Positions 35,154 through 45,873 of a stretch of 64,000 nt of DNA are shown here, piece by piece. Source of the DNA: CAZOZZ01 sp965262425 (GTDB taxonomy: Bacteria > Acidobacteriota > Terriglobia > 20CM-2-55-15). The translations under genes and the position numbers were made by a program. The stretch covers positions 3,596,001 through 3,660,000 of the forward strand of contig OZ253536.1 in assembly GCA_965262425.1 (NCBI GenBank). Direction: 5' to 3'. A model generated the notes under the pieces. The model did no database searches and was not told the origin of the DNA. It saw nothing but the letters and a program-made list of their open reading frames with translations. Every line of letters starts with the position of its first letter. Positions within the stretch are counted from its first letter, which is position 1.

Positions 35154-36815
35154 CTACCAACCGAGGGCCAGGCCGTCTTTCCGGGGATCAGAACCTCCCA
35201 TCAACACGCCGGTTTCAGGGTCGATCAGGATTCCCTGATAGCCACCGAACGCTCCGAACGAGTTAATGATGCGATGGCCTTTGCGGGACAAGCCGAAACG
35301 GACGTTTCCATCGATCGCGGATTCCAGAGCCAGCCCCTGGCTGGAGTGACGGAAGCGGGGTGCTTCGCCGGCGTGCTGGGCATCCATCCCGAAATCAACG
35401 ATGTTCGCGACGACCTGGACGTGCCCCTGGGGCTGCATGTCGCCTCCCATGACTCCGAACGAAAAGAAAGGTTGACCGTCCTTGAGGACCATCGCGGGCA
35501 CAAGCGTATGGAAGGGACGTTTCCTCGGAGCCAGACTGTTCCTGTGCGCCGGATCGAGAGAGTAGGATCCGCCTCTGTTGTGCAGCATGATACCCGTGCC
35601 ATCGACTACAACGCCGGAACCAAACGATGAAAACAGGCTATTGATGAAGGACACAGCGTTCCGATCGCCGTCGACTATGGTCAGGTACACGGTGTCGCCT
35701 TCTTCGGAAATCCCCGGGGGAGCCTCACGCTGGGCCCTGTCGGGATCGATTAACTTTCGGCGTTCCAGACCGTATTCCTTCGAAATCAGTCGCTCGGTTG
35801 GCAAGTCCACACGATCCGGGTCGGCAATGAAAACTTCGCGATCCGCGAAGGCCAGCTTCTTTGCTTCGGTCATCGTGTGAAGGTAGTCCACCGAATTGTG
35901 TCCCATCGCTTTGAGGTCGAAGCCCTCCAGGATGTTGAGCATCTCCAGGGCGACGATGCCCTGTGTGTTGGGCGGCATCTCGTATACGTCGTAGCCCCGA
36001 TAGTTCGTCGACACGGGCTCCACCCATTGGGCGTCGAATTCCTCAAAATCGGCCATGGTGAGAAACCCACCCAACTCATCCGACGTCGCCACGATCCTTC
36101 GCGCGATCGACCCTTTGTAGTACGCGTCGCGGCCCTCGTCAGCCAACAGGCGGAACGTTTGGGCAATGTCGGGGGATCGGAAAACCTCACCATGACGTGG
36201 CGCACGACCGTCGATCAAGTACGTCCGCGCTGCCGCGTCGTTCCTTCGCAGCTTCTCCTCGGCACCCTGCCACTGACCCGCAATGATCTCCGATACGGGA
36301 AATCCGTTTTCGGCGTACTCGATTGCGGGCTGGAGCAGGCGGGACAGCGGCAGTGTGCCGTAGCGTTCGTGGAGCTTGAACCAGCCCGCGACCGCCCCGG
36401 GGACCGAGACAGAAGAAATCCCGCCGGGAATACGGTCCATGCCTCTCGACTTCAAGTAGTCGATCGTGGCTTTCGAACCGGCCCAGCCACTCCCGTTGAG
36501 CGCGGTCGGTTTCCCCTCTTCCTGCATGTACAGGAGAGCGAACATATCTCCGCCGATACCAGTCATGGGAGCCTCGACTACGTTCAGGACAGCGGCGGCG
36601 GTAATGGCCGCATCGACGGCGTTGCCTCCTTCCTGGAGGACTCTCAAGGCTGCAGCCGAAGCCAGAGGTTGGCTTGTCGCGACCATCCCGTTCATTCCGA
36701 GAACCGGAGATCGGGTACCGGCGCTATGGGGAGCCGGTCGGTCCCCATGCTGGAGTCCGAACGCGAGTCCGGCCGTTAGCAGGAAAGCGGTAGCTGTCTT
36801 GATTAAGCTTTTCAT
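35154..36815 (-). CDS. ggt: Gamma-glutamyltransferase
   Basis: A 553-residue periplasmic Ntn hydrolase that transfers or hydrolyses gamma-glutamyl groups, for example of glutathione. Signal peptide at the N terminus; GMNGMVATSQPLASAAALRVL and GGNAVDAAIT open the large subunit; MPPNTQGIVALEML is typical. The self-cleavage/nucleophile Thr lies in EEGDTVYLTIVDGDRNAVSF, with Val where many homologues have a second Thr. The C terminus GGSDPRKDGLALGW is canonical. GGAGGAG lies just before ATG 36815. Its immediate flanks on both sides are MITE-III copies in the same orientation. Confidence 0.93.
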   Translation of the reverse strand: MKSLIKTATAFLLTAGLAFGLQHGDRPAPHSAGTRSPVLGMNGMVATSQPLASAAALRVLQEGGNAVDAAITAAAVLNVVEAPMTGIGGDMFALLYMQEEGKPTALNGSGWAGSKATIDYLKSRGMDRIPGGISSVSVPGAVAGWFKLHERYGTLPLSRLLQPAIEYAENGFPVSEIIAGQWQGAEEKLRRNDAAARTYLIDGRAPRHGEVFRSPDIAQTFRLLADEGRDAYYKGSIARRIVATSDELGGFLTMADFEEFDAQWVEPVSTNYRGYDVYEMPPNTQGIVALEMLNILEGFDLKAMGHNSVDYLHTMTEAKKLAFADREVFIADPDRVDLPTERLISKEYGLERRKLIDPDRAQREAPPGISEEGDTVYLTIVDGDRNAVSFINSLFSSFGSGVVVDGTGIMLHNRGGSYSLDPAHRNSLAPRKRPFHTLVPAMVLKDGQPFFSFGVMGGDMQPQGHVQVVANIVDFGMDAQHAGEAPRFRHSSQGLALESAIDGNVRFGLSRKGHRIINSFGAFGGYQGILIDPETGVLMGGSDPRKDGLALGW

Positions 36816-36844
36816 GTGTCTCCTCCCGGTGTGTCGAGATCCTA

Positions 36845-37005
36845 GGAGCCTGCGCGGCAGAAGGGATCTACTGCGAAAGCGGTAGGAATCGGTCCATATT
36901 TCCCCGATTTTTCGTTAAATAGAACCACTATTTGCCTCAAAATCGAGAAAATCTGTCCTCGATTCTCCACTTTCTCGCTACGATCCCTTCTGCCGCCGAG
37001 GCTCC
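36845..37005. mobile_element. MITE-III copy 2 (161 bp, TA target)
   Basis: 161 bp, same orientation as copy 1 and similar over its whole length; right tip slightly diverged (TGCCGCCGAGGCTCC). TA at 36843-36844 and 37006-37007. It starts 29 bases upstream of the ggt ATG and lies 14 bases beyond the amidase stop, so it separates the two genes and may supply or remove promoter sequence for ggt. Confidence 0.9.
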
Positions 37006-37019
37006 TAGCGACCCCCCGG

Positions 37020-38435
37020 TTACGGTCTGAACGAAGGCCGTTGTCTATGATGATCCGTTTCCCTCTGGTATGCCATCGCGACGTCGAGAACGGCCTGTTC
37101 GCCCCAGGCCTTCGCCACGATGTGGAGCGCCAGGGGTAAACCTTCTTCATCGAATCCGCAGGGAATGGAAATCCCAGGCAGACCCGCCAGGTTGGCCAGG
37201 CGGGTCAACACGGGGCCACGACGCTCGGACGGTGCATTGGGTCGGTCTGGGGCCGGACGATCGTCGTTTGCCGGCGGCTCAACCAGGCCCGCGCCGCTTC
37301 CGCGTGTCGGAGAAATGACGGCATCATAGTTTGAAAACTGTTGGTTCGACTCATTGACGATCAACTGCCGGATGCGCTGTGCGGTAAGGTAATCCGATGC
37401 CGGCAACATGCTGGCGGCCATCCATGCGGCTCGTCTCGATCCGGTGTACATGCCTTCAATCCGTTTGTCGTTAAACAGCGGTTTGAAGGACGTGCCGCCT
37501 TCGGAATTACTTGTAAGGTTGTAGACCTCCGCGTAAGGCCGATCCGGCAACGTCACGTCTTCGAACCTGTAGCCGGCCTGTTCGAGGACATCCAGAGCAT
37601 CGGCGAAAACCCTTCGATTAAAGTCGTCGCGAACCTCGAACTCTTCGCGGACGATGCCGATCTTCTTCCCGGCGACAGGGCCGGGATCGCGTCGGAACCG
37701 AAACGGCGTAGATGTCCGGAGATCCCTGGGGTCCGGACCGGCAATCGCTTCGAGGACCAGACCGCAATCGACTGCGGATCGGGCGATGGGACCGAGTTTA
37801 TCCAGGCTCCACGCAAGCGTCATACAGCCAAACCGACTCACTCGACCATACGTGGTTCTCATTCCGGAAACACCGCACGCCGACGACGGTCCGACGATGG
37901 ACCCTCCGGTTTCCGATCCGATCGAGAAGCCGACCAGCGCGGAGGACGTCGAGCCTCCCGAGCCGCTGGAGGAACCCGAAATCGTGCGGTCGAGCTTCCA
38001 GGGATTGCGAGCGTACGGGATCAGGTTTGACCGCGTCGCCCCGCCAGCGAACTCCGACATGGCGAGCTTCGCCATCAGAACGCCACCTGCCCGATCCAGG
38101 TTCTCGACGACTGCGGAATCGCGGTCGGGAACCCGGTCTTTGAAAATGATCGAGCCCCAGGTCGTCTTGATTCCTCGGGTGTCCAACAGGTCCTTCACCC
38201 CATAGGGAATTCCGTGCAGGGGGCTGCGAATCATCCCGCGCCGGACCTCACGCTCCGCTTCTTCCGCGCGCCGGATAGCATGCTCGGGAAGCAAGGTGAT
38301 GATCGATCGAATCCTGGCGTCCAGATCTTCGGCGCGTTCGATGTAGGCACGCGTCAATTCCACCGGCGACAACGCGCCCGCGTTGATCTGTCCGGAAAGC
38401 TCGGCGATCGTTTGATAGCAGAGATCTTCGTGCAT
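37020..38435 (-). CDS. Amidase-signature family amidase
   Basis: A 471-residue amidase of the amidase-signature family. The Ser-cisSer-Lys triad is visible: Lys in GIPYGVKDLLDTRG, the Gly/Ser-rich segment GSSSGSGGSTSSALVGFSIG with the cis-Ser, and the nucleophile Ser in GSETGGSIVGPSS. The C-terminal GLPGISIPCGFDEEGLPLAL is a normal ending. Start ATG 38435 follows the preceding gene's stop by five bases, with GAGG inside that gene, so the two are coupled. Substrate unknown; it could be a peptide amidase or act on small amides. Confidence 0.9.
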   Translation of the reverse strand: MHEDLCYQTIAELSGQINAGALSPVELTRAYIERAEDLDARIRSIITLLPEHAIRRAEEAEREVRRGMIRSPLHGIPYGVKDLLDTRGIKTTWGSIIFKDRVPDRDSAVVENLDRAGGVLMAKLAMSEFAGGATRSNLIPYARNPWKLDRTISGSSSGSGGSTSSALVGFSIGSETGGSIVGPSSACGVSGMRTTYGRVSRFGCMTLAWSLDKLGPIARSAVDCGLVLEAIAGPDPRDLRTSTPFRFRRDPGPVAGKKIGIVREEFEVRDDFNRRVFADALDVLEQAGYRFEDVTLPDRPYAEVYNLTSNSEGGTSFKPLFNDKRIEGMYTGSRRAAWMAASMLPASDYLTAQRIRQLIVNESNQQFSNYDAVISPTRGSGAGLVEPPANDDRPAPDRPNAPSERRGPVLTRLANLAGLPGISIPCGFDEEGLPLALHIVAKAWGEQAVLDVAMAYQRETDHHRQRPSFRP

Positions 38436-38440
38436 TTCGG

Positions 38441-38722
38441 CTACCTCGGAAAACCCAGCAGGGGCTCGATGTCCTGTGAGATCGCGAAACTACGGACGAT
38501 CTTGTGATCCCGGATCTTGATGGCCAGGGCTTCACGCAGTTCTTCGAGATACTCCGGATCCTCGTAGATGCTCCGGCCACCTTGCGCGTCGAGCAAAGCC
38601 AGGGTCAGTTCGGTCGAGACCTCGCCGGTCTCCTGAACTTCGGCCACAGCCCGCTCCCACAAGCCTCCCGACAGAACAGCTCCGCTGAGCATCACGCTAA
38701 ACTCTCGCCTCGTTGGTTTCAT
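38441..38722 (-). CDS. Small Tat-signal protein coupled to the amidase
   Basis: 93 residues. The N terminus KPTRREFSVMLSGAVLSGGL looks like a twin-arginine signal. The remainder (LTLALLDAQGGRSIYEDPEY) is not a domain I recognise. It sits five bases upstream of the amidase and is probably an accessory or targeting subunit for it. Confidence 0.65.
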   Translation of the reverse strand: MKPTRREFSVMLSGAVLSGGLWERAVAEVQETGEVSTELTLALLDAQGGRSIYEDPEYLEELREALAIKIRDHKIVRSFAISQDIEPLLGFPR

Positions 38723-38848
38723 GACTTCACCCTGTTCCCGGTTCGTGGATTGGACACGAATGTACCACCGGTCGCGAAAGCGTGTCTAAACAAAACTCCC
38801 GATTGCTTTCGTGCGTGCTCCCGGGGAAGCGAAGCGACAGGCGCTTGC

Positions 38849-38854
38849 TATAAT
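38849..38854 (+). promoter_or_regulatory. Candidate -10 box (TATAAT), short or absent leader
   Basis: A perfect TATAAT ends nine bases before ATG 38864, and no ribosome site lies between. If used, transcription would begin at or just before the start codon, giving a leaderless mRNA. No good -35 hexamer is seen. Confidence 0.35.
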
Positions 38855-38863
38855 CGGACCACC

Positions 38864-39484
38864 ATGAATGCGAATCGACTACTCGAAGCACTGGGTACAG
38901 CAGCAATAGCGGGGTTTCTCCTGATCGCCTACACGCCTCTGCCGAACGTCCTCGGCCACCAACTGGCCGTGCCCGAGGAAATCGCATCGAGCGATGCAAT
39001 TGTCGTCCTGGGGGCCGGGATGTCCGCCGACGGGAAGCTCAGCCAACCGTCGCTGGCACGCGCGGTGCGTGGGATCGAACTGCATCAACTCGGTTACGCA
39101 CCCTTGTTGGTCCTGCTGGGACCAGCCAGGCAGGAGGGCTACGCTTCTGAAGCGGCGGTAAGATGGCGGCTGGCAAGGACGATGCGTGTGGATCCCGCCG
39201 ATATCATCCTGGAACCAAGGGGGCTCAACACACGAGAGGAGGCGACCTTTGTAGAGGAATCGCTCACGCCAAGAGGGGTACGTCAGATACTGCTGGTCAC
39301 CGAATCCCAACACATGATCCGAGCAAAACAGCTGTTTGAGAATGCCGGGTTTGAGGTCTTTCCAGCTTCGGCCGACGATTATTCGATCGACCCTGGAGGC
39401 CCATGGGGTCGCATCCGGCTCATGAAGCGAATCATGGAAGAACAAATGGCACGCATCTACTACCGTGCCGCTGGTTACCTGTAA
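38864..39484 (+). CDS. YdcF-family (DUF218) protein
   Basis: 206 residues. One N-terminal hydrophobic helix, then a DUF218/YdcF domain: SSDAIVVLGAGMSADGKLS, an Arg-rich helix, DIILEPRGLNTREEATFV and LLVTESQHMIRAKQLFENAG. Members include SanA and ElyC, involved in envelope integrity; the precise role is unknown. A TATAAT lies directly upstream. The next small membrane gene begins nine bases after its stop and is probably co-transcribed. Confidence 0.85.
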   Translation: MNANRLLEALGTAAIAGFLLIAYTPLPNVLGHQLAVPEEIASSDAIVVLGAGMSADGKLSQPSLARAVRGIELHQLGYAPLLVLLGPARQEGYASEAAVRWRLARTMRVDPADIILEPRGLNTREEATFVEESLTPRGVRQILLVTESQHMIRAKQLFENAGFEVFPASADDYSIDPGGPWGRIRLMKRIMEEQMARIYYRAAGYL

Positions 39485-39493
39485 GGAACCGAG

Positions 39494-39805
39494 ATGATCC
39501 TGTTCCTGCTGACTGTCCTCGTCACTACGTCTTTCGGAGCCTATTGGGCCGGAACCCGATGGCTCGGCTATTCCCGGCATATGTTCCGGCCCGCTCTACG
39601 GCGAACGATCCAAACGATCGGCCTGGCCCTCTTGTTTTTCGTCATCAACGAGGCGATCACAGTTCTCGTTGTTGTGGTTTTGCGAGCGTTCGTTCGGTTC
39701 GCTTCCTTCGCCGTCGCATCCGATCCGGTCCTACTTATCCTGTCCAGTGTGCAGGCGCTAGTATTCCAGTTCTGGCGGTATGCAGGAAAGGATGGGAAAG
39801 AGTAA
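39494..39805 (+). CDS. Small membrane protein, unknown
   Basis: 103 residues with three hydrophobic segments (MILFLLTVLVTTSFGAYWAG; TIGLALLFFVINEAITVLVV; DPVLLILSSVQALVFQFW). AGGA precedes the ATG. Not recognised. Position suggests co-expression with the YdcF-type gene, perhaps in envelope maintenance. Confidence 0.6.
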   Translation: MILFLLTVLVTTSFGAYWAGTRWLGYSRHMFRPALRRTIQTIGLALLFFVINEAITVLVVVVLRAFVRFASFAVASDPVLLILSSVQALVFQFWRYAGKDGKE

Positions 39806-39819
39806 GGACAGGGAAAGGA

Positions 39820-39903
39820 TTAACCGCGAAGGAACGAAGCACACGGAGTCGGGATAGGAAGACATAAGGTTCTGTCTTCGGTTCCTGCGCGGCTTCGTGG
39901 TGA
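39820..39903. repeat. Intergenic inverted repeat, CCGCGAAGGAACGAAGC type
   Basis: Left arm TTAACCGCGAAGGAACGAAG and right arm CGGTTCCTGCGCGGCTTCGT with GGTGAA are partly complementary. Same class as the repeat at 17365-17453. Confidence 0.65.
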
Positions 39904-39907
39904 ACTC

Positions 39908-41357
39908 CTACGCCGCGGTATTCCGTCTCTTACTGAAGAAGCTGGTCAGGAGCGATTGTTTTTTCACGACGACGCGGTTCTTCCCACGTCTCTTGGCGTC
40001 ATACAGGGCTTCGTCTGCTCGCCCGATTAGCTGTTCGGAGCCTTCAGACCCGTCGAACTCGGCCACGCCACAACTGACGGTGTAGCGAACCACGGCGTTC
40101 GAATCACCCTTACGCAGTTCATACCGGGTTGATGAAATTTCCTCAAGCATCGCCTTAAACTTTCCCTCCGCCTGATCGAGGCTGATGTCGCTGAGCAACA
40201 CGGCAAACTCCTCACCCCCGTAGCGGCTGACGAGGTCCTCTGAACGGACGCACTTTTTCAACGTCTGGGCGGCACCCAGCAACACTCGATCGCCGACTTG
40301 ATGCCCCATCGTGTCGTTGATCTTCTTGAAGTCATCCAGGTCCAGCATCGCCAGAACAAAACGCGTACCGGCGTGGGAGTGAGTTTCGATCCAGCTCTGC
40401 ATGGTGTCGTCAAAACTCCCCCGATTCGCAACCTGGGTCAGAGCATCGATCTGGGCATCTTCCTCGGCTCTTGCCAGCCTTTCCTGAAGCGTTTCAATCT
40501 TGCGGGACAAGGCGGAGTAACTCTCCTTCTGGTTTTTTTGTTGTTCGGCCACCATTTCGTCCAGATCCTGGGCCTCAATGACAATCTGCTGTTTCAGAAC
40601 CTGGAGGTCATTGAGTTCGAGCAGATGCTTGAATCGCCGCGATGATCCCATGACACTCTGGCTGAACTGTTCGGATTCGCCGGAAAGGGTACGCACGACC
40701 TGTCGCAGGACGTCGATGATCTCGATGAACTCAATCTCCCGATTGAGCGCTTCTTCTTGAGCTTGACTGAAGAACTTTTGGGTCTTCCGCAGAATTTGTG
40801 GGTAAAACCGTCTTCCATCGCCGCTTGAGGAGACCACGGTGCTCGCCAAGCCTCAAGGCTTCCCTCGCAAGCTCGGCGGCTGCGCCGGCCTTGACCCTCG
40901 GCTGCGCTCCGCGGTGTCGGCTGGTGTGGGCGATGGGGAACGGGGCCTCCGGCGGGGGCTCCGGGCACCGGGTGTAGGCGTCCGACCGAAGTGGGTACTG
41001 GAATATTCGCCGTCGAACAAAAGAATAAGGTACTTTGTTTCAATTACTTATGTGCGCACAGGTCTTTGGACTGCCCACAAATTCTGCGGAGGAGGCGAAC
41101 TTTTCACAGGCCGACAGGCAGGCCGCCGCAAGGCTCCGGACCGATCCAACTCCGTTGGGACGAAGGATGTTGACCTGGGTACGAAACTCTTTCAACTGCT
41201 CGCGAAACTCCGGGCTCGTTTTGAGACTCTCGTTGCCGATGGCAACATCGGAGATCAATGCAATGAGGCGGTCGACGATCTCGATCAAAGCCTCGGACAT
41301 CCCATCTCCACCGAGTTTGCCTTCTCTTAACTTCAGTTCGATAATCTCGTCCTGCAT
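39908..41357 (-). pseudogene. Diguanylate cyclase (GGDEF), split by MITE-I copy C
   Basis: Predicted c-di-GMP synthase. The N-terminal part from ATG 41357 (GGGAGGG upstream) is helical (MQDEIIELKLREGKLGGDGM); the rest has a coiled coil and a GGDEF domain with DALTQVANRGSFD and RYGGEEFAVLLSDI, an apparently active site. A 317-bp element separates CEKF from FSQAQEEALNREIEF. Removing it plus one target copy gives a 374-residue frame. The element supplies an in-frame start for the downstream part (MASTVVSSSGDGRRFYPQIL), so an N-terminally altered GGDEF protein could still be made. Confidence 0.9.
40780..41096 (-). mobile_element. MITE-I copy C (317 bp, 8-bp TSD)
   Basis: Same element as copy A, reverse orientation, differing at few positions (CAGGTCTTTGG where others have CAGGCCTTTGG). 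Exact 8-bp duplication GAACTTTT (40772-40779 and 41097-41104). Interrupts the diguanylate cyclase gene. Confidence 0.94.
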
Positions 41358-41505
41358 ATACAACCCTCCCGCGAAAACTGCAGTTGACTACTGAATCGGT
41401 ATCCAGCCCCCGAGACTTTAGTCTTCGAGTACTCCAACCTTCGATTCACCGTCGTTTGGGTCAACAACCTGATCGAGACTACCGCGAAAACAGGGGAACA
41501 GGATC

Positions 41506-41590
41506 TTCACCGCAGAGGTGCAGAGGCGCAGAAAGTTGGTCTTATGTATTTCCACATCCCCCTCTGCGCCTTTGCGCCTCTGCGGTGAAA
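41506..41590. repeat. Intergenic inverted repeat, CACCGCAGAGGTGCAGAGG type
   Basis: Left arm TTCACCGCAGAGGTGCAGAG and right arm CTCTGCGCCTTTGCGCCTCT followed by GCGGTGAA pair almost fully, leaving a centre of about 25 bases. Forms a strong hairpin between priA and the GGDEF gene. Confidence 0.8.
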
Positions 41591-41618
41591 ACTCTTGGCC
41601 CGCAACTTGTTGCCTGGA

Positions 41619-43592
<1,974 letters not shown>

Positions 43593-43593
43593 G

Positions 43594-44262
43594 TCAGGAA
43601 CGAAGCCGGGACAGCTCATCCCGAATCTTCTTCATATCTTCCCAGACCTCACGTTTCTTGGCAGGGCTACGCAACAGATAAGCCGGATGGAACGTCGCGA
43701 TAAACCTAAAACCGTCGACGTCGTGGAACCGGCCACGGAGTTGCGAGATGGGGGTCTTGGTGGCGAGCATGGTCTGGGCGGCGAAAGTGCCCAGACAGCA
43801 GACCAGCTTCGGGCGAATCGAAACAAGTTGCTTCCGTAGGAAAGGGCTGCAGGTTTCGACTTCTCCAGATTCGGGATTCCGGTTTCCCGGCGGCCGGCAT
43901 TTCAGAACGTTGCAGATATAGACATCTTCTCGTTTGAGATCGATGGACTCGATGATCTTAGTCAGCAACTGCCCGGCGCGGCCTACAAACGGCAGCCCCT
44001 GGCGATCTTCATCCGACCCTGGCGCTTCGCCGACGAACATCAGATCGGCATTGGGGTTTCCCGAACCGAAAACAATGTTGTTGCGTGAACCGGCAAGCTG
44101 ACAACGCTGACAGTCTCCCAGTTCATCTTGGATTTTGTCCAGTGTCATCGTTTGCCGTGAAGAGTGATCTCGAATGAGGCTTCCGTCACCGACGTCCAGT
44201 TCCGTGATCCCGATTTCGCGGAAGAATCGGAGTTGGTCGGCGATCAGGTTATTCATGATCAT
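43594..44262 (-). CDS. udg: Uracil-DNA glycosylase, family 4 type
   Basis: A 222-residue uracil-DNA glycosylase of the thermophile-type, 4Fe-4S-containing group. The first Cys pair is CQRCQL, the active motif is FVGEAPGSDEDRQGLPFVGRAG, followed by VYICNVLKCRPPGNRNP and the C-terminal HPAYLLR. It removes uracil from DNA after cytosine deamination. Directly upstream of priA and likely in one transcript with it. Confidence 0.93.
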   Translation of the reverse strand: MIMNNLIADQLRFFREIGITELDVGDGSLIRDHSSRQTMTLDKIQDELGDCQRCQLAGSRNNIVFGSGNPNADLMFVGEAPGSDEDRQGLPFVGRAGQLLTKIIESIDLKREDVYICNVLKCRPPGNRNPESGEVETCSPFLRKQLVSIRPKLVCCLGTFAAQTMLATKTPISQLRGRFHDVDGFRFIATFHPAYLLRSPAKKREVWEDMKKIRDELSRLRS

Positions 44263-44301
44263 CTGTCAGTCATCAGCTATCAGCAGGGCAGCTTTCCGAA
44301 G

Positions 44302-45528
44302 TTACTCGCTGCGGGCTGATAGCTGCTCACTCTTTCTCTCGAGCAATTTCAAAATGCGATCGAGAATCCGGTTGGCCATCTCCTGTTTCGACATCAAAGG
44401 GATGTCTTCCTGTTGTCCGGTCCGATCGACGATGCTGGCACGATTAGTATCACCCTCGAAAGCCGAATCCGGTCCCGCCACCGAATTCACGACGATAAGA
44501 TCCAAGTTTTTCGCGGCGAGCTTCCGTCGGGCGGAATCCTGGTGGTTTTCGGTCTCGGCGGCGAACCCCACGAGCAGCTTGCCATTCTTGCGTTTTCCGA
44601 GTTCGCCCAGAATGTCCGGCGTTCGCTCAAACGTGATCTCCAGGGTCTGGCCGCTCTTCTTGATTTTCTGGGGGGCCACATTCCGGGGCCGGAAATTCGA
44701 TGGAGCGGCCGCTTTGATCACAATGTCGACGTCTGAAAAATGCTCGAGCACGGCATCGCGCATTTCCTCGGTCGAACGGACCGTGATGGTCCCTGGAAAC
44801 TCCAGGGCCGTCGGCCCGGAAATGAACACCACATCCCCGCCACGGTCCCGGACAGCTCGAGCTATGGCATGTCCCATTTTCCCGGACGATCGATTGCTGA
44901 GATAACGCACCGGATCGATATCTTCGATCGTCGGTCCGGCGGTCACCAGAACCTTCTTACCCGCCAGGTCCTCTGAATGTGCCAGCAGGCTGGTCGCGAA
45001 GTCGACGATCCTGTCCACATCCGCCAGCCGGCCCGGACCGACCGTGCGGCAAGCCATCTCACCCACGTCCGGATCGATCACGCGGACGCCCCTCTTCTTG
45101 AGAACCGCGATATTGTCCTGAACCGATGGGTGCTGCCACATCCGCGTGTTCATCGCAGGTGCGACAATGATGGGAGCCGTTACGGCAAGATGGAAAGTCG
45201 TGAGGAAATCGTTGGCCATCCCGGTCGCCATTCGAGCAACGCAATCCGCGGTCGCCGGCGCGACCAGGAACAGATCCGTTGATTCGGCAAGGAACACATG
45301 GTCGAAAGCCCCAGGGACATCAGCCCGGGAACCGCGGCCTTCGAACATGTCGACGTGGACCTTGTTGCCCGACAACGCCCCAAAAGTGAGTGGGGTCACG
45401 AAACGGGCCGCATTTCTCGTCATCACCACCGAAACATCGAAGCCACGATCCTGGAGCCGCCTCAATATTTCCGCGGACTTGTAGCAGGCGATGCCGCCGC
45501 TGATGCCAAGGGTGATGTTTTTTTTCAT
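44302..45528 (-). CDS. coaBC: Bifunctional coenzyme A biosynthesis protein CoaBC
   Basis: A 408-residue fusion of phosphopantothenoylcysteine decarboxylase (CoaC) and synthetase (CoaB). CoaC: TLGISGGIACYKSAEI, catalytic His in FDHVFLAE, APAMNTRMWQHP and ACRTVGPGR. CoaB: VTAGPTIEDIDPVRYLSNRS, KAAAPSNFRP and VGFAAETE. Together they convert 4-phosphopantothenate plus Cys to 4-phosphopantetheine. Lies between rpoZ and udg. Confidence 0.96.
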   Translation of the reverse strand: MKKNITLGISGGIACYKSAEILRRLQDRGFDVSVVMTRNAARFVTPLTFGALSGNKVHVDMFEGRGSRADVPGAFDHVFLAESTDLFLVAPATADCVARMATGMANDFLTTFHLAVTAPIIVAPAMNTRMWQHPSVQDNIAVLKKRGVRVIDPDVGEMACRTVGPGRLADVDRIVDFATSLLAHSEDLAGKKVLVTAGPTIEDIDPVRYLSNRSSGKMGHAIARAVRDRGGDVVFISGPTALEFPGTITVRSTEEMRDAVLEHFSDVDIVIKAAAPSNFRPRNVAPQKIKKSGQTLEITFERTPDILGELGKRKNGKLLVGFAAETENHQDSARRKLAAKNLDLIVVNSVAGPDSAFEGDTNRASIVDRTGQQEDIPLMSKQEMANRILDRILKLLERKSEQLSARSE

Positions 45529-45678
45529 AGCCGTCGGTTAGCTTTCAGCGAGCAGCGGGTAGCTTCCGGAAAACGGACGTGCCCTCCCACTCTGCTCCAC
45601 GACCTTGGATTTTGGACCTCCGATTCCCCATCGGCGCAATCTGCGTCAAGACTTCGGACATCCGACTGCGTTTTCTGT

Positions 45679-45873
45679 TTACTTCTTCTCTTCCTTCTCG
45701 GGAATCGTAAACTGGACCAGTCCGTCCAGGATCTCCCGCTGAGCGATCTGAGTCGTTTTCTCCCCAGGCATGTCGACCATGGGAGCGCTGCCACCCTGGA
45801 GCTGTCGTGCGCGTAGTGAGGTTAGTATGACAAACCTGTACTTGCTGTCTATGTTGTCGGGAATAATGATCAA
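45679..45873 (-). CDS. rpoZ: RNA polymerase omega subunit
   Basis: 64 residues, a short omega subunit: YRFVILTSLRARQLQGG corresponds to the conserved helix that clamps beta', and the downstream TTQIAQREILDGLVQF to the second helix. Start is TTG 45873 with GGAGGT six bases upstream inside gmk; the TTG overlaps the gmk TGA. The gmk-rpoZ pair is a classic arrangement. Confidence 0.93.
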   Translation of the reverse strand: MIIIPDNIDSKYRFVILTSLRARQLQGGSAPMVDMPGEKTTQIAQREILDGLVQFTIPEKEEKK

